23,639 nucleotides of DNA, from contig NW_019091414.1 in NCBI RefSeq assembly GCF_001949145.1, positions 1,266,124 to 1,289,762 of the forward strand, in the 5' to 3' direction. Below are positions 8,952-18,867 of this stretch, piece after piece. Each line of letters begins with the position of its first letter. Position 1 is the first letter of the stretch. This stretch comes from Acanthaster planci. Taxonomy: Eukaryota; Echinodermata; Asteroidea; Valvatida; Acanthasteridae. Position numbers and translations under genes: made by a program. The notes under the pieces were generated by a model, which was given only the letters and a program-made list of their open reading frames with translations, made no database searches and was not told where the DNA came from.

Positions 8952-11900
8952 CACAATACACTGGACATGGCCCATCAGCGGACTTTTATTTTTCACTCTC
9001 GAGGCAACATCCTAATCATAGGCCTAACATCGAAACCCTAAAAATGGATTGAGGCAAGCGTTTCCCTCTTTACCCATTACGCTCTCCCTGAATTCTTAAA
9101 TTTGGATTTAGGGGGAAGTGGGGTGAATTTACGACAAATTTTGTGCCAGGTTTGTTCCCTGAAATTTTATTGATGTGAATCAGTTATTTGACCGTGATTT
9201 GACTTTATCCAACGCGGATGGGGGGGGGTCTCTGCCATTTTAAAGGGGGCCTTCAAGATTAGAACATCCCTCAAAAGCATAACCATGCAGGTGTGTTATT
9301 TTGCATATATGGTTAAGGACAAGACAAAGGGATTAAGTGGATCTCACCAACAGCGACAACTATATATGTAGCAACCCTACCCCTTAACTGTAGGAACAAA
9401 ATTTCCTGAACCCCCCCACCGTTCAAAAGCCCTTGATCCATTTTCGCAGTACATGTACCGATGAATCTACCCTCCACTTCTTCCATGCTCATGGCTCATT
9501 TCTCCTCATTTTCTATGACCTAAACATAAATTCAAAATTTTACAAATTCAAATGCAACATAACCGGCGTTCTTCACTGACAGCTAAAATTTATTCGACTG
9601 CTCAATTGACTAAAATATGCGGTTTAATAGATCTCCCTTCAAAATGAATTTTAAGACTACAAAAAGCCGCTCAAGTTTACATCTAGCAGATATATTTTCC
9701 ATTCACTGTTTTCGTGATTTCCAACAAATCACATTTCAGAATATCAAAGAATTTGCAGTCATATTTCTCCTATACTGTCTTTTCCCTCACAATTCTTTTA
9801 AAAGTCAGTTGAAAAATGTGAATTTCTTCTGGCGAATGCAGGGAGCGAGCGTGATGTCCACTTATATGGTCTGGTATCAGGGAGGACTAGGAAAAGTCGT
9901 CTTCCTCCGGGGTATATTGAATGAACAATAATACTTTGGTCTAAATAAAAAAATCAATCATTTTACATAAATGTTTATAAAATGTTAAGATATGAATACT
10001 AAAAGATAATATTTTTAATATTCTATAGATGAGTTTTTAATACTAATTAAAATTATGCGAACTAATACATTTGTAAATGTAGGCCTAGTGTTTCCTGTAT
10101 CCACTTCTTAGGAAAATGAAGCCTTTATAAATCCCAACAAACATAATATGTGATAGCTGAACTTACTTCAGCCACCGACATAAGTGAAAGTGTACCAAAC
10201 ACACAGTGCAATCACTAACAATGATGGTATATAAGTCTATGTGTATCAGAAAAGTTCAAATTCGATTTCTGAAAATTGATACATTGTGGTAATCACCATA
10301 TAAAGTTTGATCAATCTCTTAACGGCTGCATGATTTAAGATAATAGCTCTTTCCCTCGTCTTACATTGTGATGAGAGCTGAGGAATCAACTCGTTCTGGT
10401 GACCATTACAAGAGAAGAACATTTGATTTTGTTAATCTGGCGACCAAATTATGCATGATACATAAAACGCACGTGTGGTCCTAATAATTATTTTTAAATT
10501 TAAAATCTAGTATCTGCAGAAATAAAGAAGCCAAGTCAATACAACAGTTACTTTTCATGGATAAGCACGCATACACAAAGTTTTCTTTAAAGTTTCACTC
10601 TGGAATTCAATTTGCTTGCTTCGCATTCTCCGCATTTGACACTAATGCAAAATCAAGACGTAATTTTTGGTAGAATTATCGACAAAATTAATTACTACAT
10701 AGAATATCGAATTCATAGGATTTGTTCTAAGAACGTGTTGTGTCTATTTTCCTGCTTTAAACCATTATAACAGGGAAATAACAGACCAAAAATTTCTAGA
10801 AAAACTAACCGTGAGACCAGAAACACTGGTTCAGTAAATCAGCACGTGCATCGTGCACACGAATTTCTGTTATCTCACTGCTCCCTTTCTTAATCAAGGT
10901 CTTCTTCATCATTATGAAATATGGATTCTAATCTTACCTACCTTTGCGAATCAAAGTCGCTACCACTCCGGATGGAGTCTTAAATGGATAAGTACGTCAT
11001 CGTTAATACACAATGTCAATTGTTAGAAAGATAAAACTGTCATACAGTAGATAGTAATAACCTCTAGTACATGTATAGTCTATTGTAAGTAACACAGATT
11101 TGACTGATGCATAAATGAGTTTATAACGTGCTACAAATTCAATAAGAAAAAAAAATTAATTGAATAAACATGACCAAAACGCAGACCTGCAAAATATGCC
11201 TAAACGGCTGGGGCGTTATATATTAATGACATGTATGAAAAGACGCCATTTTGTATTTTGCAATAGAATCAACGTGGTAAACATCAGACAAACATATATG
11301 AGCAGGAACCAAGGTGCAGACATAGTGTCAAACATAGTGAGCAGTTTCGAGTGGGTAAAGAGAGTTAGTTTGGTTTGCTTTTTGCTGTCTTCTCAAATTG
11401 TTTTTGTACGGAATCACATATTTTTGTTTTTCAGCTCAAAAACTGGGTACAAAATATAAATTGAATCATATTATAAACTGGCTTTGTAACAATCATTTTA
11501 CTGGATAACCAACTTTAGGTGCTTTGCATAGATTGATTCTCTAAAGCACTGTTAGTAACAAGTCTGCATTCTCCACTGAACAAAATTAGTTTACTCTCAT
11601 ATTTGATTTATTTTAACTGCTTAAATTCATAATCAAGATTGTGAAGTAAATTAATTTCCTTATTGTCACAACTCAACAGTAGGACTAAATACATATTAAA
11701 TTTGACCTTCATACATATGCGCATATAACAAGAATCCAACGAAGTCAAATAAAAACAGACAAGTTAAACACATTTCTCAAAAAGAGAAAGCTGTAATTAC
11801 ATATTACAAAATGCCAAGGTTCTCCAGATTTTGGAAAGGACCCTGATCAACCACTCAGGCAGGGGATCGTCCTGTTGGGCGGCAGCTCTTCAAAACTGTC

Positions 11901-12291
11901 AGAACGTTACTTCCAAATTGAAGGGAGAGAAAAACCTTTTATAAATTAAATGTTCCAAAATTTTAGCATCCCATGTGAGAAAGCAGGAATTCCAGAATGG
12001 CTGAAAAGATACCACGACATCATTTCGGTAAATCTAAATATGCCACAGGAAAGCAACACTAACGGCAAATGTTGTTGCCATTGAAGGTAATTACTGCCCA
12101 CCATAAAACGAGCAGTAAATTGTGCCGTGCGCCACCCATACGACCACAGGGCCCAGTATGTCGCTTGGAAAAACAAAAAAAACGATAGAAATCTGCTCAC
12201 TTCGCACGGTATTTCTTCCAACACACTAGATGCAATTATTTCTTGTTTTCGACGCACGTGAGCAGTTAAAATTTACTTGTTTCACAATGAA
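8952..12291. other. Spacer between IPO4 and ZNFX1, no recognised gene
   Basis: I see no exon that I can assign on either strand. The left part includes G-runs (9220-9228) and an AAGGGGGCC copy (9243-9251). From about 9600 onward the sequence is AT-rich. The longest open frames (for example 9617-9931 plus and 11946-12257 minus) resemble no family that I know. A short coding-like minus-strand stretch at 11797-11889 is listed as a finding. TAGGCCTA occurs at 9019-9026 and 10080-10087, and a CACGTG E-box at 12255-12260. Confidence 0.6.
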
Positions 12292-12297
12292 TTTATT
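12292..12297 (-). terminator. Polyadenylation signal of ZNFX1
   Basis: The minus strand reads AATAAA here, 277 bp beyond the ZNFX1 stop. It is the only canonical hexamer between the stop and this point, giving a 3' UTR of about 0.3 kb. The sequence beyond it is moderately T-rich on the transcribed strand. Confidence 0.55.
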
Positions 12298-12573
12298 TTT
12301 ACAGGATTCAAAATGCTTTTATATGTGCGAAATCACACTTGTACAACAGATAAAATGCAGGAAGATTACAATTGTTATATGTAGCATTAAGAGTTACTAA
12401 AGAAGTTGAAAATAGCGAACATTATCTGTGAGGATAATTATTTCAAATGTGTGAAAGTTCACTTCCATTCAGCAGAGAATGAGTTGGTGAAAACAATCTC
12501 ATATTCAACAAAATTCCATTTTTTGTCGTTGAATGGGAATGTAATATTTCAGCAGGGCTAGTTACCTTTTCCA

Positions 12574-15500
12574 TTAGTCTTGCAGTTCTCTCAGGTCGAA
12601 GTTGGCCATGTTAGCGACATCCGACCATGCTGCAACTCGAGCCCCGTCCATCTCACTTGCCAGTTTATTATCACCCCGGAGGCGGTGACTCCCGCCCCCT
12701 ATCTTCGCTTTGCACTCAGGACATGTACCCTCTTCAGTAGCGCCCCCACACTCTCCAATGACGTAGCAATGGCCATTCGGGCATTTAAACCAGTGTCCCT
12801 GCGTTAGCCCAACAGCTTTTACAATCATCACCCTTTCAGTCTCTGATATCCCAAGAGTCGTTCCTCCACTCTGACGTTTGAGTCGTTTCAGCAGCATCTT
12901 CGCTCTCTCCACCGCCTTTCCTCTGAGCGGTTTTCCGCTAAGAACCAAGTCTTCCACTTCCTTCAAGTCTGTCTTACTTCGAACCTTGCTTTTGATGTGA
13001 TACAGCTCTGAGCACATATCGAGACGCTGTAATTCCGAACTGCCGTCGTCAAGTTCTTGGTGGCTTAAATACTCTCGAGGCATCAACAACCACTGCTTTA
13101 GCTTCGAGAGATCTCTTCTAACTTGTCGCATCTGTTTCTGGAATTCAGGGATGTCACTTCCATCCACTCTCTTCTTAGCCTTTCTGATAGCTACTAACAG
13201 ATTCACTTTGTTCTCTAGCATAAGTAGGTCTGCCAAGCTAACTCGCGGAGACTGTATGTGTTTTTTGACAGAATCTACATCTTTGAGCAAGGAAAGCTTT
13301 CGAGTTATTTGCTCTTTTTTGTCTTCGATTTGTGTTTTTTCTCCAAAGATACGCGCCTTGACTTTTTCAATGTCCCCGAGAGCTTCCTTGATTATGTTCC
13401 CGTAGCGGAGATTCCGTCGGATGGGTGTCTTACATCTTGGACATACCTTCAACTGAATGGACTTCTGACCTTCGTTTGTAACTTGCATCCACTGGTCAAG
13501 ACCGTCGACCTCAAACATGTGACCACAGTCCTCCAGCTGAACAAATCGAGCATCTTTCTCGTCTTCAGATCCAAAAAATATCTCTGTCACCTCATCTCTG
13601 TGACACACGCGGCATTTGTCAGGACATGGCTCTCCACACAAACCGATACATGGATGACCACACCTAAGCCTAGCAGGACAAGGTCTGTCACACGGCGGCC
13701 GGTCACATGCCTCACTGCATGTCTTTCTGCACCTGTAATGTGGACAGCGCCACAGGCATGGCTCCTGACAGGGTGTACACGGATCTCCACATCGGTTAGG
13801 ACACTTGCTGTGCACGCATCGATTCTGACACTCCTGAGCGCAGGGAGGACATTCCCTTGTACACAACGCAGTGCACTGATGACCACAAACTAGCGTACGG
13901 TCGCATTTCTGTTTGCACTGCACGTGTAGTCGGCCTCTCTTACAAGCCCCACACGAACCTTGACAAGGATGAGAACATTCCAGAACCACTCTACACTCCT
14001 TAGTACATTTCTCTGGACCGTCGCTGCACTTCACCTGCACAGCATGCCCACAAGGCCAGTCACTACTCAAGATTCTCTCGTGACAGACTTCTGTACACGG
14101 ATCCTCGCCACATTTTCGCCTGCACTGGTGTCCACAAGTCAACTGTTTCGCACAAGGCATCTGACAAACTGCTGATTCAGGCTTTTGGTAGCAAAAAAGT
14201 TGATTACGATGCCCACAAGGCAATGTCTTATAGACCCTCCTGGTGCATTTACCGCAAGGTTTGAAGCACAGTAGACTGCACAGATGACCACATTTTAAAA
14301 CCTTATCGCAAGCTTTGAGACATTTGAACACCTTGTGCTCTGGATCATCAGGGTGACACCTTAAAGTACAACTATGGCCGCATTTGAGGCGATACTCGCA
14401 AGCTTTGCTACACCCACCATCGGGACACTTGAGGAAATCACTTTTGTTACTGACTAGTGTAACTGTTTTGGGGTGGTTATGACAAACCAGCTGTAATTCC
14501 TCTCCATACAGCCCGTTTCTCTCCATCTGGTCCACAATTTCTTTCCATAGGGGACTTTTGGATTTTAGACAATTAAAATTTCCGACGCAATAGAAGCCGT
14601 GCCGTGCCCTGGATAAAGCTACACACGCTCGATTAGGTTCCTTCAAGAATCCAATCTTCCCTTTAGAATTGCTACGAACTAAGGAGAGCAATATAATGTC
14701 ATTTTCCTCTCCTTGGTAGTTGTCAACCGAACAGACACGAACGTCTTTGAAAAAGACTGACTTCTTCATGAGCTCTTTGAAGTTGAAAAGCTGACCGACA
14801 TAGGCAGTTAGAATAGTGATCTGAGACGCCTGATATTGTCCTTGCTGTAACAGGTATTTGCACAAACCAACCAAGACCTCTGCTTCGTGGAGATTGGACT
14901 TGCTCGTGGAGTCATCAACAGCATTCTCTGGGAAATCATGGTTCAAGAAGAAGACGTCTGAACGGATTCCTGTAACGTGAGGATAATTCCTCACACTGGT
15001 GTGATCCTTCAGGTCTGGATAAAAGAAGCGACTCTTCATGATTGTTGAGATCTCAGGACGCATTCGATGCTGTTGTACCAAGGTCTGGAACGGCAAATCA
15101 TTCTTTATCAACCGCTCGAAGAGAGAGATGCCAAAGTTGAAGTCTTTTTCAAGACGATAGACAGTGGGTTTTGGCCTGAGTTGTTGATGATCGCCAATTA
15201 GGATGAGATGCTGGCATTCGGCGCTCAAAGTGGTAATGATGTGAGATTCTAGAACCTCTGCTGCTTCCTCTACAATTACGATTTTGGGGCCCAATCGTTG
15301 CAATACATTCCGATGTTTTGCAGCACCAGTTGTTGTCATACCTATCACACTGGCATGACGGAGAATAGACAAGTCTTCCTCTACACGAACTTCCTTCAGT
15401 TCCTGTGTCAGATCGTCGAACTCGTGAAGCACAGCCTCCATTCTCCGGTGCTCATCGTTACAGTACTCACTGGCCCAGTAACGATATAGTTGCCAACGGC

Positions 15501-17908
15501 TGTCGATGTTCCCTATCGTCCACACATCTTCAATCCTATCTGCTTCCTTTTCGGACATCCTGTCAGTTTTTCTCAGCTTACGAAGAAGCTTGGTCTTCAT
15601 CTTCTTTTTGCTTCCTGCTTGAACCTGCCAGCCTTCACCAACAGAAATATCTAAGCCAGGGTGTTCTACGTCTAAGACTATGTGACTCTTCTCCGAGCCT
15701 TCTCCATCAGAAGAGATCATATCTTCTTCTTCTTCGTCGTCCAGGATGCGTTGCTCAGATATCAGTGCTGCTTCTTCGTCCACCTCGACATCATCGTCAT
15801 CGTCTTGTTCTTCGTCTTCGCTGTCTCCAACATCATTCTGAAAACTGATCCCAATGCTCTGTCCCGTGGTTGACAGACCTAACCAATCTAGTATACAAGA
15901 TGTAGGTCCTCTAAAGTCTGACCCCTTAGAATAAGCCGTAAGACTTGTGTATTGTCTCTTGCTCATGAAAGGCTGCAGATAATCTTCACTGATGATACCT
16001 GTGAAAGTCTTTTCTATTTTCTTCTGCGACAACTCCATCACTCGGCGCGAGGACTGCATTTCCGTAAAGATGTTGTTAATGCGAAGGTGAACTGCTCTTT
16101 GAACTTTCTTACCACGCCTATATTCGTTTCTCAAGAGGTTCAGATTTTTAGTCTTCATATCTTCACTCTTACTCCTACCTCCAACACGGACAATATTCTG
16201 ATTAAACTCCATGATCCCCTCAAGGAACTGATCAAGGGCATGGTTGGTGTAACAGACCACAAGGATGGGGTTAGATTCTCCACCTCCGTTCCACACTGCA
16301 CTGTTGTGTAGGAGAGCCTGAACGATCTTGAGACCTATGTAGGTTTTGCCGGTCCCAGGCGGTCCCTGTATGATGGCTACCTCTTGGGTCAAGGCTGCTT
16401 GAACGGCTCTTAGCTGAGACTTGTCCAAGTGCAGAGTTTTGGCTTCTGGCCAAGAAGTCCGTTTCAAAATCTTTACCTCTTTGACATGGCTGCTTTGACC
16501 TTTCCTGGGATACTCACCAGTACCATAATCATCATGATCAGTATCAGGATTAGCCCAATACGACAAATTGTACGTCGCATCTCTGTCGTCCTTGAGGTAC
16601 GATGGGGGTAAGACTTCTTTTGAGACTTCGACGATGTAGCGCTGCAGCGGTAAAGTGGTTTCTGTTGTCTCCTGGAGGCCCTTTAAGACATGGCAATAGG
16701 CTTCAAAGTAGGCAGAAGACTCGGCCATAACAAAAGAATCCGAGGAATCTATCTCTGAAACGAGATCCATGCCTTGAAACCGCACGTCAACTAATCCATT
16801 CTTCAGGTCTTGCGGTTGCCGGTTCGCAACAGTTGCAAAGAAGACTGATCTGAAGTTATCTTTAGACAAGCAAACTAGTGATCCGAATATAAGTCTTTTG
16901 GTGGCTTGCCATCTCACCTTCTTTAGCTTAGAGATGTCAAAGCTGAGACGGTGAGTCATTCCATCGTTTGAGCAGATGGGAAACAGAACCCTTACGTCGT
17001 GATAAATGTAGATATCAGTCATTTTGGGCTTATCTTTTTTCTTCTCTTTGTCGTTGCTTTCTTTCTGACCCTTCTTTGATTCTTCCTCCTGTAAAGTTTC
17101 AAGGTACAGCGTAATTCCTTTATTCAAAGGTTCCAGGAAGTCCTGTCTCAGAAGGCGAAAGTGAACATCTAAGTAATGGTCAAGGTCCTGGTATTCTCCC
17201 TGAACCACATTGGATCTCAAATATGGTTCCATGTGGGTGGTTATTTCCTCAACCTCTGGAAAGATGGGTGTGTATCTGTAGTCATTTGGTGGAGGCCCCT
17301 CAGAATTTCCGTGGCCCTTCACCTGGGGGATCCTCTTGGCCTTGTTCTCTTTTGGCTCATTGCAACATGACAGGAGCTGTCCCAGTGAGATCCTGACCTC
17401 CTCTGTAACAGGGTATCCCTTGGTCTCTAAACCCACTGGACTAGAAACATAATGAACAGCCATAAGAACAAGTCCAACATCCTTCTTGCTGCTACTGATA
17501 GTCTGTATTACACTTTTCATGAGCTTTAGAATGCAAGAGATCTCATCTGAGGTCTCCTTCAGGTATTCGTGGTCCTCCTCTCTCATCATATCATTTATGT
17601 GCCGCCCCAGATGAATGAGAAAGCCACTGCCAACGACTACATTCAAAACTCTACTCAAAGAATAAGCAGGGCTGGTGCAGTGACAGGTTTTGGCCAGGAC
17701 TCGTATGAGAAGAGCTATCATGTCTCGTCGGATGTTGCGTTCAATCAGCAAATTCTCCAGCCCTTCGCTAAAAGAGCTCAACTCATGCACCACATCGGCA
17801 GGGCTTTTCTCTTGTGACATTAATGATTCGAGTTTTTTGTAGCCCGGTTGCTTCGCAGAATGCTTGATCTGCCTGCTGTCGCGTCGACCTGTTCTGTTAT
17901 CAGCGTTT
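12574..17908 (-). CDS. ZNFX1: ZNFX1 coding exon 2 (5.3-kb exon with all folded domains)
   Basis: A single uninterrupted exon carries 1777 codons after the split Gly codon. The acceptor is TTCATTCTTCCTTGCAG at 17909-17910 on the minus strand. The reading frame continues a little upstream into the intron (to an ATG at 17949), but that piece crosses the acceptor and a CAAA repeat and is not protein-like. The protein ends LRELQD with TAA at 12576-12574. Human ZNFX1 also has an unusually large helicase exon but more introns downstream; here none interrupts the zinc fingers. Confidence 0.92.
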
Positions 17909-18717
17909 CTGCAAGGAAGAATGAAACCAGTAGTATTGAAAACAAACAAACAAACAAAATATGGGAAAGTAACTTCAGAAATAAATCCATTTTTAATTTC
18001 TCTTCAAGAAGAAAATTATTAAGACTGAATATATAATCCTGCAGATTGCTCGTGGCAGACCAAAAACATGTTATCACAACTGGCCAATAACACTTCAACA
18101 GCGCCCCCATTAAACATTTTAATGCTACAGAAGCACACTGCGTTTGTTCCAAATTAAAATACACGTTACATTAAAAAATCACAAATCTGCAAAATGCAAT
18201 ATGTTACTAGTTCATGTACATTTTGATAGTTTCTCCTGTACAAATTTAAACACAAGTAAACTTTAATGAAAGTTAAAACAGAAAATAAATTTTATTTCTA
18301 CCCTTGACTGCGGGCATGGTTCCATCTTCCGTTGCGCTCTTGGTCATGTTGCTCTTGATAATGGCCTTGTCCACGCTCCTGGAATCTTCCATGTCCATGC
18401 TCCTGATTTCGTTGTCCTCGCCTTTCTCGTTGTCGACCACGTCCACGTCCTTCTTCAAGCATCTCACCACGCCCGTTCGCACGCCCCTGTTCATCATCAT
18501 ATGCTCCAAGCCCTTGTCCCCTCTGTTCGTGACGTTCTTGGCCAAGCTTTTGGGTGTTTCCTCGACCACGCCCCCGGCCACGTCCTCGTCCACGCCCTCG
18601 TCCATTCAACTGTCTATTCCCTTGTTCATAATCCTGAGCACTTTCCCGATCGAGTTCATCGTGCCTGTGGCTTCTGTTTCGTTGCTGACCCCGACGACGA
18701 TGACCGCCGGTGTCCAT
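12574..18717 (-). CDS. ZNFX1: ZNFX1: NFX1-type zinc finger and SF1 helicase protein, complete
   Basis: This is an RNA helicase of the UPF1-like SF1 class. Vertebrate ZNFX1 senses viral dsRNA and restricts RNA viruses; nematode ZNFX-1 maintains small-RNA inheritance. The CDS is join 18717-18302 and 17908-12574, giving 1916 aa, very close to human ZNFX1 (about 1918). Domains by predicted residue: Arg/Gly-rich disordered tail 1-139, helical region from about 155, Walker A GPPGTGKT 654-661, an acidic insertion about 832-877, motif II VEEAAE 1018-1023, motif III GDHQQLRP, motif IV QQHRMRP, motif V DNYQGEE, motif VI SRARHG from 1238, nine CGH-like NFX1 finger units 1300-1574, a RING-like patch (DCGHMF, CPRCKTP), a coiled region, and an RZ finger about 1843-1872. 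All helicase motifs look intact. The start has a strong ACCATGG context. Confidence 0.96.
17909..18301 (-). other. ZNFX1 intron between coding exons 1 and 2
   Basis: The intron is 393 nt, GT-AG and phase 2. It starts GTAGAAATAAA, so reading through from exon 1 meets an in-frame TAG made by the donor and then AATAAA at 18296-18291. A (CAAA)n run lies at 17940-17957, just outside the pyrimidine-rich acceptor. Confidence 0.8.
18291..18296 (-). terminator. Possible intronic polyadenylation signal in ZNFX1
   Basis: AATAAA begins 5 bases after the first base of the intron, directly behind the in-frame TAG. If used, it would end a short transcript coding only the RGG tail. It is a sequence match only. 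Confidence 0.35.
18302..18717 (-). CDS. ZNFX1: ZNFX1 coding exon 1, RGG-type tail
   Basis: It encodes 138 residues plus two bases of a split Gly codon. The composition is dominated by Arg, Gly, Gln, Glu and His, with a pure RG dipeptide run at about residues 39-54. The exon begins at 18723 after an acceptor (TTTTTTCACAG), leaving only 6 nt of 5' UTR before the ATG, so at least one upstream untranslated exon is expected. The donor is GG|GTAGAA in phase 2, which matches the phase-2 acceptor at 17909-17910. Intron removal restores one frame, giving SQG then NADNRTG. RGG tails typically bind RNA or drive condensate formation; that role here is inference. Confidence 0.85.
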
Positions 18718-18723
18718 GGTTAC

Positions 18724-18867
18724 CTGTGAAAAAATTAACGATGAAGTACTTTTAGGATTTTAAATATTCATCAGCTAGGAGCACTCCTTTGTTTCCTTCT
18801 TTATCGTTGGAAACCAAAAATCGAATCAAAGTGGATATACATGCCGCATTACGGGACAATGTTTACT
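18724..18867 (-). promoter_or_regulatory. ZNFX1 5' UTR intron candidate
   Basis: The acceptor CACAG at 18724-18725 implies an upstream untranslated exon. A fair donor, CAA|GTAAAC, has its GT at 18866-18865, which would give a 143-nt intron with the leader exon just right of it. Other donors are possible, and no TATA box or clear initiator stands out. Confidence 0.35.

Noticed and set aside
8666-12574. Functional coupling of ZNFX1 and IPO4 as one transcription unit
   Set aside because: They share a strand, but ZNFX1 has its own poly(A) signal and IPO4 its own start region 3.6 kb further on.
13258-13893. 211-codon open frame on the plus strand within ZNFX1
   Set aside because: It is antisense to the Cys-rich finger array. 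Its length follows from the biased codons of the real gene, and the translation has no domain pattern.
15405-15848. 147-codon plus-strand frame inside ZNFX1
   Set aside because: It is antisense to the helicase and acidic insertion. The Leu/Ser/Arg-rich text is a mirror of Glu/Asp codons.
17909-17949. An ATG at 17949 as the ZNFX1 start, giving a 1791-aa single-exon protein
   Set aside because: The first 13 codons lie in the intron across a CAAA repeat and a clear acceptor. The spliced model gives the expected N-terminal tail and family length.
18304-18729. 141-codon plus-strand frame with hydrophobic runs over ZNFX1 exon 1
   Set aside because: It is the complement of the RG-rich exon. Phase-matched splicing and a strong start context support the minus strand.
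18787-18803. Possible interferon-type response element near the ZNFX1 start
   Set aside because: The GAA/GAAAC spacing is wrong for the ISRE consensus and invertebrates lack classical interferon, so this is not supported.
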